From DATAOG01 sp963782885 (GTDB taxonomy: Bacteria; Pseudomonadota; Alphaproteobacteria; Geminicoccales; Geminicoccaceae): a stretch of DNA of 64,000 bases. Where the stretch lies: contig CAWALL010000001.1 of NCBI GenBank assembly GCA_963782885.1, positions 1 to 64,000 of the forward strand. Direction: 5' to 3'. The notes under the pieces were generated by a model. The model was not told where the DNA came from. It saw nothing but the letters and a program-made list of their open reading frames with translations, and did not search any database. How positions within the stretch are numbered: position 1 is the stretch's first letter; every line of letters begins with the position of its first letter. A program made the translations under genes and the position numbers. Shown here piece by piece: positions 35,010-44,767 of the stretch.

Positions 35010-36821
35010 ATGAGAAGCCTGGGACGGACTGCTGAGCCGGCCGGGTCGCACCCGGGCCGGATCGCGGACCCAGCGCGGGAAGCCCGGTTCTCCGGCGAGC
35101 GCCGCGGTCCCGACGGCGCCGCGACCGAGGATGCGCCGAGACGATCGGCCGGGGCAGCACTCGCCGTCTTCTTCGAGCGGCGCATGCTGGTCATGCTCGC
35201 CCTCGGGTTCGCAGCCGGGCTGCCCAATCTCTTGATCTTCGACACCCTGTCGGCCTGGCTGCGGCAGGTGGACGTGCCGCTGCGGACGATCGGCTTCTTC
35301 AGCCTGGCGACGCTCGCCTATTCGCTGAAGTTCCTGTGGGCGCCGCTCGTCGATCGGACCTCGATCCCGCTGCTCGGACCTTGGCTCGGGCATCGCCGGG
35401 CCTGGATGCTGGCGACCCAGGGGGTGGTCATCCTCGGCCTCTGGCTGGTCTCGGGCTCGAATCCGGCGGCCAATCTGTGGCTGGTGGTGTCGTTCGCCGC
35501 CCTGGTCGCGTTCGCCTCGGCGACCCAGGACGTCGTGGTCGACGCGTGGCGCATCGAGGCCGCGGGCGCCGAGCGGCAGGGCGCGATGGCGGCGATGTAT
35601 CAGTGGGGCTATCGGATCGCGATCCTGACCGCCGGCATCGTGCCGCTGGTGCTGGCCGGGCGGATCGACTGGAGCTTCGCCTACGCCACCATGGCGGCGC
35701 TGATGGCGATCGGGGTTGCGGCCGTATTCGCGGCGCCGCGCGAGCTGCCGCGCCCCGTGATGCCGCCGCTCATGCCCCACGACCTGCCGCGCCGACCGGT
35801 CGCCGAGGCGCTCGAGTGGATTGGGCGCCTCGCCCTGCTCCTGGCCGGGGCCTATGTGTTCGGCGCCGGCTTCAGCGGCGAATTCTTGATGATCGAAGCG
35901 CCGGCCGCCGCCCTCGGCGCGGCGCCGGATGCGCTCGCGGACTGGCAGGGGGTCTGGGACCAAAAGCCGGCGGGCACGTTGATCCAGGCCGGGTTGGCCG
36001 CCGCGGGACTGTTGCTGATCGTGGCCGCCGCGCTTCCGGTTCCGGGGGCCCGGACCCGCCCCAGCACCTATTTCGCCCGCTCCTACGGCGACCCTTTGCG
36101 CGATTTCTTCGGCCGGTTCGCGGGCACCGCCGGGCTGATTCTGGCGATGATCTGCTGCTATCGCCTGAGTGACTTCGTCCTCAACATCATGAACCCGTTC
36201 TACCTGGACCTCGGCTTCGATCTCGAGACCATCGCCGGCGTGCGCAAGGGCGTGGGCGTCGTGATGCTGATGCTGGGCGTCGGCGTCGGCGGCTGGTCGA
36301 TTGCGCGCTTCGGGCTGATGCGCTCGCTGGTCATCGGCGCGCTCGCGGGCCCGGTCTCGAACCTGATGTTCGCCTGGCTGGCGATGCAGGGGCCGGACTG
36401 GCACGCCTTCGCGCTGGCGATCATGGTCGACAACCTGTCCGCGGGCTACGCCGCGACGGTCCTGATCGCGTACATGTCGAGCCTGACCAGCGCCGGGTTC
36501 ACGGCGACCCAGTATGCCCTGTTCACGTCGCTGTATTCACTGCCCGGCAAGCTGATCGCGGCGCAGTCGGGCACGATCGTCGAGGCGAGCGCGCGCATGG
36601 CGGCGCCCGGCGGTGCCTTCGCACCCTTGACCCCGCTGTTCTCGAACCTGCCGCCGGCCGCGTTCGGCCCGGGTGCCGCCGACCTCGGCGTCGCGCCCGC
36701 GGCCTTGGGCGTCGGCTACACCGTCTTTTTCTTCTATTCCTGCGTGGTTGGGCTGGCGGCGCTGGTCTTCGCGCTGATGATCGCGCGCAGATCGGCACCC
36801 GCGCCCGCCACGATCGGTTGA
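35010..36821 (+). CDS. ampG: AmpG-like muropeptide MFS transporter
   Basis: 603 aa with about twelve to fourteen membrane helices. AmpG/PAT-family markers are LPNLLIFDTLSAWLRQVDV near 70, AYSLKFLWAPLVDR near 104-117, GHRRAWML near 127 and ASATQDVVVDAWRIEAAGAERQGAMAA near 168-194. AmpG brings anhydro-muropeptides into the cytoplasm for recycling. The first ~50 residues are low complexity and may not all be translated. It follows the exporter gene by 16 bases in the same direction, perhaps only by chance. Confidence 0.88.
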   Translation: MRSLGRTAEPAGSHPGRIADPAREARFSGERRGPDGAATEDAPRRSAGAALAVFFERRMLVMLALGFAAGLPNLLIFDTLSAWLRQVDVPLRTIGFFSLATLAYSLKFLWAPLVDRTSIPLLGPWLGHRRAWMLATQGVVILGLWLVSGSNPAANLWLVVSFAALVAFASATQDVVVDAWRIEAAGAERQGAMAAMYQWGYRIAILTAGIVPLVLAGRIDWSFAYATMAALMAIGVAAVFAAPRELPRPVMPPLMPHDLPRRPVAEALEWIGRLALLLAGAYVFGAGFSGEFLMIEAPAAALGAAPDALADWQGVWDQKPAGTLIQAGLAAAGLLLIVAAALPVPGARTRPSTYFARSYGDPLRDFFGRFAGTAGLILAMICCYRLSDFVLNIMNPFYLDLGFDLETIAGVRKGVGVVMLMLGVGVGGWSIARFGLMRSLVIGALAGPVSNLMFAWLAMQGPDWHAFALAIMVDNLSAGYAATVLIAYMSSLTSAGFTATQYALFTSLYSLPGKLIAAQSGTIVEASARMAAPGGAFAPLTPLFSNLPPAAFGPGAADLGVAPAALGVGYTVFFFYSCVVGLAALVFALMIARRSAPAPATIG

Positions 36822-36888
36822 GGACGACCGGTCCGATCCCCAGATTTACAGCTCATTCAGAGCGAACTCGGCCAAGAGCGAGGTGCGC

Positions 36889-38010
<1,122 letters not shown>

Positions 38011-38036
38011 CCGCCGGGCGGCGCGGACGTCGTCCT

Positions 38037-38582
38037 TCAGAGCGCGCGCCCGGCCGCTTCACCCGGCATGCCGCGGCGCACGGCCAGTGCCAGCATGGTC
38101 AGCGCGCTGCCACTCATCAGCAAATGGATGCCGACCAGGAGGCCGATCACCCAGAGCGCCGAACTCGGCCAGCCGGCCCAGATCAGGATTGCCAGCAACA
38201 CCGTGACCGCGCCGCTCGCCAGGAGCCAGCCCCAGGAGAGCGCTGGCCGCAGACGTAGCGCCAGACCGATCTGGAAGATCCCCTGGACCAGGAGAAACGC
38301 CGCCAGCACCAGGGTCAGGGCGAGCGCGCCGCCCAGGGGATCGAAGACCAGCAGACCCCCGACCAGCAGATAGAGGACGCCGCTCAAAAGATGCAGGGCG
38401 AAGCCTGCCCAGCGGCGCGCGCTGAAGGCATCGGCGATCTGCGCCACGCCGCCGATCACCAGGAGCCAGCCGATGAAGATGCCGGCCGCCAGGGTCGCCA
38501 CCGCCGGCAACGCGATGGCGAGCAGGCCGAGCACGATCAGGCCGATGCCGAGCGCCAGAAGCCAGCCCCAGTTCCGTTCCAT
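38037..38582 (-). CDS. HdeD-family membrane protein (DUF308)
   Basis: 181 aa with about six helices in three hairpins (e.g. WGWLLALGIGLIVLGLLAIALPAVATLAAGIFIGWLLVIGGV, residues 5-46). HdeD of E. coli is linked to acid resistance at high density; most homologues are uncharacterised. It is convergent with ald. The divergent neighbour encodes the TAXI binding protein. Confidence 0.85.
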   Translation of the reverse strand: MERNWGWLLALGIGLIVLGLLAIALPAVATLAAGIFIGWLLVIGGVAQIADAFSARRWAGFALHLLSGVLYLLVGGLLVFDPLGGALALTLVLAAFLLVQGIFQIGLALRLRPALSWGWLLASGAVTVLLAILIWAGWPSSALWVIGLLVGIHLLMSGSALTMLALAVRRGMPGEAAGRAL

Positions 38583-38728
38583 AGCCGTCCTCCCCAGGCC
38601 GATTCAGCCGCTGAGCCGGCGGCGCCGCGGCGTCTGCGAGGGTAGCGGCGATCCGCCTTGCTTGCCCCATCGTGCCACCCTGGTTAAGGTCGATGCAACC
38701 TGAGGACAACCAAGGGAGGTCAACGGCC

Positions 38729-39712
38729 ATGCACGTTCGACCGCTTCGCTGGCTCGCGCTGGCTTTTGGCGCCGGCGCCGCCTTGCTCGCGATGGACGTC
38801 CTGTCCGCCCGCGCTGACACCTTCATCACGATCGGCACCGGCGGCGTCACCGGCGTCTACTATCCGACCGGCGGCGCGATCTGCCGGCTGGTCAACAAGG
38901 ACCGCCAGGAGCACGGCATCCGCTGCTCGGTCGAGAGCACCGGCGGCTCGGTCTACAACGTCAACACGATCCGCCAGGGCGAGCTCGACATGGGCATCGT
39001 CCAGAGCGACGTGCAGTACAAGGCGTACAAGGGCGAAGGCGAGGAGTTCCAGAGCCAGGGGCCGTTCACGGATCTGCGCGCGGTGTTCTCGGTCCACCCG
39101 GAGCCGTTCACCGTGGTCGCCCGCGACGATTCCGGCATCAAGACCTTCGACGACCTCAAGGGCAAGCGGGTCAACGTCGGCAACCCGGGCTCCGGCCAGC
39201 GCTCGACCATGGAGGTCGTGATGGACCGCAAGGGCTGGACGATGAGCGACTTCGCGCTCGCCTCCGAGCTCAAGTCGGCCGAGCAGGCCCAGGCGCTGGC
39301 CGACAACAAGATCGACGCGATCGTGTTCACGGTCGGCCATCCGAGCGGCTCGATCCAGGAGGCCACGACCACGACCGACGCCCATCTGGTGCCGGTCAAC
39401 GGCCCGGAGATCGACGCCCTGGTCAAGGAATTCCCGTACTACTCCAAGGCGGTGATCCCGGGCGGCATGTACCGCGGCAGCCCCGACGACGTCGAGACCT
39501 TCGGCGTGCGCGCCACTTTCGTGACCTCGGCCAAGGTGCCCGACGACGTCGTCTATCAGGTGGTCAAGGCGGTATTCGAGAACTTCGACGATTTCAAGAA
39601 GCTGCACCCGGCCTTCGCCACCTTGGAAAAGAAGGAGATGGTCACCCAGGCGCTGTCGGCGCCGCTGCACCCGGGCGCCGAGAAGTACTACAAGGAAGCC
39701 GGCCTGCTATGA
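38729..39712 (+). CDS. TAXI-family TRAP transporter substrate-binding protein
   Basis: 327 aa. A signal peptide (LALAFGAGAALLAMDVLSARA) is followed by FITIGTGGVTGVYYPTGGAICRLVN, the TAXI family hallmark, then VESTGGSVYNVNTIRQGELDMGIVQSDVQYKAYKG near 73-107 and RVNVGNPGSGQRSTMEVVMDRKGW near 150. The protein works in the periplasm with a fused TRAP permease. The likely partner is at 44768, 5 kb away, beyond a block of minus-strand genes. GGGAGG precedes ATG 38729. Confidence 0.94.
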   Translation: MHVRPLRWLALAFGAGAALLAMDVLSARADTFITIGTGGVTGVYYPTGGAICRLVNKDRQEHGIRCSVESTGGSVYNVNTIRQGELDMGIVQSDVQYKAYKGEGEEFQSQGPFTDLRAVFSVHPEPFTVVARDDSGIKTFDDLKGKRVNVGNPGSGQRSTMEVVMDRKGWTMSDFALASELKSAEQAQALADNKIDAIVFTVGHPSGSIQEATTTTDAHLVPVNGPEIDALVKEFPYYSKAVIPGGMYRGSPDDVETFGVRATFVTSAKVPDDVVYQVVKAVFENFDDFKKLHPAFATLEKKEMVTQALSAPLHPGAEKYYKEAGLL

Positions 39713-39731
39713 GCCGTCCGCCTCACGATGT

Positions 39732-39760
39732 GCAGGGCGGGGCAGGTTGCTCCGCCTTGC
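39732..39760 (+). terminator. hairpin after the TAXI binding-protein gene
   Basis: Nine-base stem with one G-T pair (GCAGGGCGG at 39732-39740 and CCGCCTTGC at 39752-39760), 11-base loop, starting 20 bases after the stop. No T run follows. It probably ends or attenuates the transcript. Confidence 0.4.
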
Positions 39761-39981
39761 TATCGTCCAAATCAGGAAGTCGCTCCCACAGCCGACAGGA
39801 AACGCCGCAGCGACCCTGCCGCGGGTAGCAGATCCTCAGCGCTCTTGGGCAGCGCTTTGCGGGCCAAACCGACCTCGCGTAGATCCCGATCCTCCGATTA
39901 TTGGCGGCACGCCGCCGCTGATCCCAGGAAAGTCGGCGCAGACCAAGCGACGTGGCCGCCTGCGCATCAGCCGAGTCCCGA

Positions 39982-40209
39982 TCAGGTCTGCCGCCGTCCA
40001 GACGCCGCAGATTGCGGCGACCCGCCGATCCGCAGACCTGCGCGCAAGCGCTCCCTCACCGTCTCCAGCAGCAGCCAAATCGCGCCGACAGCGCGCACCA
40101 GCGCCCTGATCATCCGCGCGCCGCCGGCCGCCAGGGTTTCGGAGCGCAGCTGCCGCGCCGCGTCCATCCGGGATTCGAGCTCGGCGCGGCTGGTGAAATA
40201 CTGGGCCAT
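39982..40209 (-). CDS. small protein related to the ORF at 44372 (DAARQLR family)
   Basis: 75 aa: MAQYFTSRAELESRMDAARQLRSETLA, then a hydrophobic stretch (MIRALVRAVGAIWLLLETV, residues ~33-51) and a basic tail. The segment DAARQLR-x-ETL is repeated almost exactly in the 56-aa ORF at 44372-44542, on the same strand at the other end of this block. Function unknown; possibly a small membrane-bound or amphipathic protein. The upstream ribosome site is weak (GGGAAAG), and no homologue with a known role is recognised. Confidence 0.55.
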   Translation of the reverse strand: MAQYFTSRAELESRMDAARQLRSETLAAGGARMIRALVRAVGAIWLLLETVRERLRAGLRIGGSPQSAASGRRQT

Positions 40210-40277
40210 AGCAACTTTCCCGCGTTATCGGATCGTCTTGCTTTCTACCTCTACTAATTGCCGGTGGGTCGCCGCGG

Positions 40278-40676
40278 TCAGCGGGCCCAAGCGACCGGTT
40301 CGAGGGCGGGCTGGTGGGCCATGGCCGCGGACCATTCGCCCGTCCCATTGCCCCGACCGCAGTCTGCGCTCTCGCGCAGAGCCCTCGAGCGCTGTCGGAT
40401 CTGGCAGCTCACCCGGGTGACGCGCGATGGCGAGGATGCGCGCTCGTCGCCGTTCCCGAGGCGCGGAGCCATGACCACGCCCGCTGCCGTCGCGACCAGC
40501 GATGCCGCCATGACCAAGGCGCCGACGAGATGGACCGCGGTCAGCGCCACGTCGATAGTGTGTGCAAGGCCGTCACGGGCCTGTTGGATCAGGCGAGCGC
40601 CTTGGCCGGCAAGGGCTCGGCGCGATGTAGTTCCATCCCCAGAGTAAGAATGGCTTTGGCGCAGTGTCGTCGCCAT
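40278..40676 (-). CDS. small predicted membrane protein, unknown function
   Basis: 132 aa from ATG 40676, with GGAGGAATCGGAG upstream. It has an N-terminal polar part, one likely membrane helix (VALTAVHLVGALVMAASLVATAAGVVMA, residues ~43-70) and a serine/arginine-rich C-terminus. I do not recognise a family. It lies between the 75-aa ORF and the downstream copy of the duplicated LuxR genes, all on the minus strand. The C-terminal half may not be conserved. Confidence 0.5.
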   Translation of the reverse strand: MATTLRQSHSYSGDGTTSRRALAGQGARLIQQARDGLAHTIDVALTAVHLVGALVMAASLVATAAGVVMAPRLGNGDERASSPSRVTRVSCQIRQRSRALRESADCGRGNGTGEWSAAMAHQPALEPVAWAR

Positions 40677-40954
40677 GGCTCCGATTCCTCCGTTTGAATC
40701 GCTCGAATTCAGAACTCGCTGACCCTCGTGGGTGTTGGCCGGTGGCCGTCTCAATCGAACTTGCAACCGCGTCCGCGCCGGGGGGCCGCAGCGCCGGCCC
40801 TCAGGGCATGGGATGTACCGGTCCCTCCGGCGCGAGCTGCCCTGAACCGTTCCAGGGGGCGCCATCGACTTGAAATCAGCCCATCCCCTGGGCTCATAGG
40901 GCCGACCGAGAACGCGCGCTTCACCCGAACGGGTGACCCGGTGCGTTTTTTCTT

Positions 40955-42073
40955 TCACTGCATGAACAGCCCGAGCGCGGCGAGCGCGCGGACCAGCTCG
41001 GTCTGGCGCCGGGCGCCGGTCTTGGCGAACACCGACTTGAGATGGGTCTTGACCGTGTTCAGGCTGCGCTGCCGGCGCTCGGCATGGTCCTGGAGCGATT
41101 GGCCCTCCAGGAGCGCGACCGCCAGCCCGGCCTCGGCCTCGGTCAGTCCGTACAGCCGGGCGAGCGCGGCGGCCCCGCGATCCGAGCGCGGGCGCGCCTC
41201 GCCGATGACGACCAGCCCCAGGTCTGGCGCCGGCGGCGTCAGCCCGACCGCCTCGCAGCGCGTCGGTCGGAGGGGTATGGCCAGCACCCTGAACGGGACG
41301 CCGTCCTCGGTCTCGAGCGTCACCGCCGTGCCCTCCGCGGCGCCGCCGGCGGGCGTCAGGCGGCCAAGCAGCCGCTGCCATTTGCGCCGGTTGGCGGCGG
41401 TGTCCGCCACCACCCGAGCGCCGACGAGGCGCAGCGGCCGATTGCGGCCGAGGACCGCCTCGGCCTCGGGGTTGGCCACAACCAACCGGCCGCTGGCCTC
41501 GATCAGGAGGCAGCCGATCGCAAGTCGGCCCAGCACCTCCTCGAGCTGCGTCGCCTGCATCCAGGCCTGCTGGATGCGGCGGGCGATGGCGAACGAGCGC
41601 CGCAGATGCCGCGCCAGGAGGTTGGCGATCGCCAGCTCGCCGGCGCTGTGGCGCTCGCGATTCTCCGGCCGTCCAAGCGTGACCTCGCCCAGCGAGCCCG
41701 GCTCGTTCAGGAAGGGAACGAGGATGAGGTGAGCGAAGCCCGCAGGGCGTAATACCAGTTGATAGAGGTCGGTCCGCCTGATCTCGGCGTCGGGGACGAG
41801 CTGCGCGCCGAGCAGGGCGGTGCCCGCGGGCGCCAAATGCCGCCTGTGAAAATAGAGGTGCTGGTGGCCGTACGCGATCCGAAGGGGCGCCAAAGCCGGG
41901 TCGATCCCGAAGAGCACATTCCGCTCGAGCCCCTTGTCCGAGTGCCAGCTCAGCGCTCCGGCGCCACTGCCGGTCAGCGCGCACATACGTTTCACAATCA
42001 CCGGAATGAGATCCGGGTCGCCCGCGGCGTCGTAGATGTCGCCGATCAGGCCATGCAATTCGTCCTCGATCAT
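40955..42073 (-). CDS. LuxR-type transcriptional regulator, tandem copy 1
   Basis: 372 aa. The N-terminal ~190 residues look like a sensory domain (MIEDELHGLIGDIYDAAGDPDLIPVIVKRM; many histidines at 75-100). A PAS-like part follows (IGCLLIEASGRLVVANPEAEAVLG, near 190-213), and the C-terminus is a LuxR/GerE helix-turn-helix (YGLTEAEAGLAVALLEGQSLQDHA, then NTVKTHLKSVFAKTGARRQTELVRAL). AAGGAGA lies before ATG 42073. The paralogue at 42155-43273 has exactly the same length and lies exactly 1,200 bases away. The two proteins differ mainly in the N-terminal half, so they may sense different signals but bind similar sites. Confidence 0.85.
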   Translation of the reverse strand: MIEDELHGLIGDIYDAAGDPDLIPVIVKRMCALTGSGAGALSWHSDKGLERNVLFGIDPALAPLRIAYGHQHLYFHRRHLAPAGTALLGAQLVPDAEIRRTDLYQLVLRPAGFAHLILVPFLNEPGSLGEVTLGRPENRERHSAGELAIANLLARHLRRSFAIARRIQQAWMQATQLEEVLGRLAIGCLLIEASGRLVVANPEAEAVLGRNRPLRLVGARVVADTAANRRKWQRLLGRLTPAGGAAEGTAVTLETEDGVPFRVLAIPLRPTRCEAVGLTPPAPDLGLVVIGEARPRSDRGAAALARLYGLTEAEAGLAVALLEGQSLQDHAERRQRSLNTVKTHLKSVFAKTGARRQTELVRALAALGLFMQ

Positions 42074-42154
42074 GGCCAGTCTCCTTGCGCGGGCAGCAAC
42101 GGCCGGCAGTCGCAAGCGCTTGAATCCAAGGCGACCATGCCCGCCCGGAATTCT

Positions 42155-43273
42155 TCAGTGCATGAACAGGCCAAGCGTCGCGAGCTCGCGGATCAGCTCG
42201 GTCTGGCGCCGGGCGCCGGTCTTGGCGAAGATCGACTTGAGGTGGGTCTTGACCGTGTTCAGGCTGCGCCGCTGGCGCTCGGCGTAATCCTGCAGCGATT
42301 CGCCCTGCAGCAGCGCCACCGCGAGCCCGGCCTCGGCGGCGGTCAGCCCGTAGAGTCGGGCGAGCGCGGCGGCCCCGCGATCCGGTCGCGGCCGCGCCTC
42401 GCCGATGACGACCAGCCCCAGGTCTGGCGCCGGCGGCGTCAGCCCGACCGCCTCGCAGCGCGTCGGTCGGAGCGGTATGGCCAGGACCCTGAGCGGGGCG
42501 CCGTCGCCGGTCTCGAGCGTCACCGCGGTGCCCTCGGCGGCGCCGTCGGCGGGCGTCAGCCGGCCCAGCAGCCGCTGCCACTTGCGCCGGTTGGCCGCTG
42601 TGTCCGCCACCACCCGAGCCCCGACGACGCGCAGCGGCCGGTTGCGGCCGAGGATCGCCTCGGCCTCGGGATTGGCGACGATCAACCGGCCGCTGGCCTC
42701 GATCAGAAGACAGCCGACCGCAAGCCGGCCCAGCACCTCCTCGAGCTGGATCGCCCGCGTCCAGGCCTGCTGGACGCGGCAGGCGATGGCGAACGAGCGC
42801 CGCAGATGCCGCGCCAGGACGTTCGCGATCGCCAGCTCGCCGGCGCCGTGGCGCTCGCGATCCTCCGGCCGCCAGAGCGAAACCTCGCCGAGGGAACTAG
42901 GCTCTCTGTGGAAGGCGAAGCTGAGAAGGTGAGCGAGCGCGCCGGGGCGAAGCATCAGGTGATAAAGGTCCGTGCGTTTGATCTCGTCATCGCTGACGAG
43001 CTGCGCGCCAAGCGCGGCGGTGCCGACCGGCACAAGGTGCGATCGCTGAACATACAAGTTTTGATCGTGAAATTCGCGCGCCACTGCCCCCAAAGCCGGG
43101 TCGGCCCCGAACGCTACGTCCTGCTCAAGCGCTCCGTCCGAGTGCCAACCCAGCGCCCCGGCGCTGCTGTCGGTCAGGGCGCACATGCATTGCAGGACCA
43201 CCGGAATGAGATCCGGGTCGACCGCGGCCTCGTAGATGTCCCCGATCAGGGCATGCAAATCGTCCTCGAGCAT
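42155..43273 (-). CDS. LuxR-type transcriptional regulator, tandem copy 2
   Basis: 372 aa, aligning without gaps to the copy at 40955-42073. Domain order is the same: N-terminal sensor-like region (MLEDDLHALIGDIYEAAVDPDLIPVV), PAS-like middle (VGCLLIEASGRLIVANPEAEAILG), C-terminal LuxR helix-turn-helix (YGLTAAEAGLAVALLQGESLQDYA; NTVKTHLKSIFAKTGARRQTELIREL). GAGGAGA precedes ATG 43273. It is transcribed before copy 1, with an 81-base gap, so both are probably in one transcript. Its next upstream neighbour on the same strand is an AEC transporter gene, a possible target. Confidence 0.85.
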   Translation of the reverse strand: MLEDDLHALIGDIYEAAVDPDLIPVVLQCMCALTDSSAGALGWHSDGALEQDVAFGADPALGAVAREFHDQNLYVQRSHLVPVGTAALGAQLVSDDEIKRTDLYHLMLRPGALAHLLSFAFHREPSSLGEVSLWRPEDRERHGAGELAIANVLARHLRRSFAIACRVQQAWTRAIQLEEVLGRLAVGCLLIEASGRLIVANPEAEAILGRNRPLRVVGARVVADTAANRRKWQRLLGRLTPADGAAEGTAVTLETGDGAPLRVLAIPLRPTRCEAVGLTPPAPDLGLVVIGEARPRPDRGAAALARLYGLTAAEAGLAVALLQGESLQDYAERQRRSLNTVKTHLKSIFAKTGARRQTELIRELATLGLFMH

Positions 43274-43368
43274 GAGCAGTCTCCTCGCGCGAGCAGGAAT
43301 GGCCGGCGTCACGAGCGCTTCAATCCGGGCGCCCCTGCCGGCTTCGCAAGCCTCGAATCCCCCTCTAC

Positions 43369-44274
43369 CTAGACCCCCTGCAACGCGTACCACCAGAGCG
43401 GCAGGGTGAGGAACGACAAGGGGATGCCGATGCCGACCATCAGCGTCACCAGCGGCGGGTCGAGCTTGTGCTCGAGCGCCACGATCGAGGCGCCGATCTG
43501 CGGCGCCATCGCGGCCTCGAAGATGGTCACCTGGATGTGCGGGCCGCCCGCACCCAGCGCGCCGGCGAACAGCGCCAGGACCAGGGCCGGTCCCATCACC
43601 AGCTTGAACGCCAGTCCGACCGACAGCGTCGCGAGCCGGCCGCGGAGTTCGGCCAGGCGCAGCTGGTAGCCGACCGAGACCAGCGCCAGCGGCGCCAGCG
43701 TCGCGCCGAGCTTGCCGAGCACGATCTCGGCGCCGGCGGGGTAGTCGAAGGGTTTCAGCGCCAATGCCAGCAGAACCGCCTGGAACGGCGGGAAGCGCAG
43801 GATCTTCCTCGCGATCGCGGCCGGCGAGGCGTCGCCCGCGGCATAGGTCACGGCGACCAGAATGCCGAGCGTCGAGAGCACCATGTAGGTGCCGAGCTGG
43901 TCGATCAGGATGCCGAGCCCGAGATGCTCGGCGCCGTAGAAGGTCTCGATCATCGGCAGGCCGAGGAAGGAGGTGTTGGCGAGCGAGCCGACCAGGATCA
44001 GGCCGCCGATCGTGGCGCGCGGCCAGCCGGCGGCGCGGCCGAGCGCGACGAAGAAGACAAAGCCGAGCGCGAACAGGATCCAGGCCATCGCGGTCGGGTA
44101 GGCGAGCGAGCGCTCGATCGGCAGCGCGTGCACGTAGAGCAGCGTCAGCGCCGGCAGCGAGACGTGGATGATGAAGGCGTTCAGCACCGAGGGCGTGTTG
44201 TCGGGAAAGCGCCCGAGCCGGCGCATCAGCACGCCCAGCATGAAGCAGGCGATCAGCAGCACGAGGTTCGGCAT
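43369..44274 (-). CDS. AEC-family (auxin efflux carrier-like) transporter
   Basis: 301 aa with about ten helices. Family features are MPNLVLLIACFMLGVLMRRLGRFP at the start, LNAFIIHVSLPALTLLYVHAL near 30, GGLILVGSLANTSFLGLPMIETFYG near 89-113 and EAAMAPQIGASIVALEHKLDPPLVTLMVGIGIPLSF near 253-288. Bacterial members transport malate, malonate or other small acids. I use ATG 44274; an earlier start at 44331 would add a polar, unlike N-terminus. It is upstream of the two LuxR genes on the same strand. Confidence 0.9.
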   Translation of the reverse strand: MPNLVLLIACFMLGVLMRRLGRFPDNTPSVLNAFIIHVSLPALTLLYVHALPIERSLAYPTAMAWILFALGFVFFVALGRAAGWPRATIGGLILVGSLANTSFLGLPMIETFYGAEHLGLGILIDQLGTYMVLSTLGILVAVTYAAGDASPAAIARKILRFPPFQAVLLALALKPFDYPAGAEIVLGKLGATLAPLALVSVGYQLRLAELRGRLATLSVGLAFKLVMGPALVLALFAGALGAGGPHIQVTIFEAAMAPQIGASIVALEHKLDPPLVTLMVGIGIPLSFLTLPLWWYALQGV

Positions 44275-44371
44275 GATCCGGGTCCGCAAATGGCGGTGAA
44301 TGAAGGGACGCAGCTGACCTCCCGGGCACACCTGCGAGGCATGCCCGACGGAGCCGTCGGAGCCGGCGGGA

Positions 44372-44542
44372 TCAGGCCTTGCGGGCGCCGGTCAGGGGGG
44401 CCAGCAGGCGGAGCGGCCGGCGGAGCGCCCGGAACAAGCTTGTCAACGCGCTGACCACCCAGGCCAGCCCGCCCAACGTCTCGGCGCGCAGCTGACGTGC
44501 CGCATCGGTCTTGCGCTCGAGCTCATAGTACGTCATCTTCAT
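44372..44542 (-). CDS. 56-aa small protein related to the ORF at 39982
   Basis: Short reading frame: MKMTYYELERKTDAARQLRAETLGG, a hydrophobic middle (LAWVVSALTSLFRAL) and a basic end (LLAPLTGARKA). The run DAARQLR-x-ETL is shared with the 75-aa ORF at 39982-40209. AGGGGG lies seven to twelve bases before ATG 44542, a strong ribosome site, and a perfect CRP-type palindrome is 61 bases upstream, so it is very probably translated. Function unknown. Confidence 0.6.
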   Translation of the reverse strand: MKMTYYELERKTDAARQLRAETLGGLAWVVSALTSLFRALRRPLRLLAPLTGARKA

Positions 44543-44602
44543 TGTTAATCCCCCTTATGCTATTCCGATTGATACTGATTACCTCGCTTTCAGCGCGCTG
44601 GT

Positions 44603-44618
44603 TGTGAACTGGTTCACA
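44603..44618. promoter_or_regulatory. CRP-type operator, TGTGA-N6-TCACA
   Basis: TGTGA-ACTGGT-TCACA, a perfect 16-base inverted repeat identical at every conserved position to the E. coli CRP consensus. It lies between the divergent 56-aa ORF (ATG 44542) and the TRAP permease gene (ATG 44768) and could control either. A related GTGA-N6-TCAC site precedes the Crp-type gene at 25560-26252. Binding is inferred. Confidence 0.6.
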
Positions 44619-44767
44619 CTGTCCGGAATTTGCCGCAAGGGCGTCGGGCGATCGCTGCCTCCGCTCGCCCGCGTCTCGAACCTCCGAATTTGCGCGCGCG
44701 CGCCGGCCGGGCTTTAATCGGCAGCTGCGAAGACAACTCGAGCCGCGTCCATCGAGAGGAGCGTGCC

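Larger units (their letters stand above)
40955..43273 (-). repeat. 1,200-bp tandem duplication of a LuxR-type gene
   Basis: Both copies start and stop with a period of exactly 1,200 bases (42073/43273 and 40955/42155) without net insertion or deletion. Stretches such as 41221-41270 and 42421-42470 are identical, while the 5' halves differ at many positions. Confidence 0.9.

Noticed and set aside
40278..42581. A 767-codon minus-strand frame running through the LuxR genes
   Set aside because: Most of it is an alternative frame of the duplicated regulators, with arginine-rich repeats that arise from the duplication. Only its last 132 codons look like a gene, listed separately.
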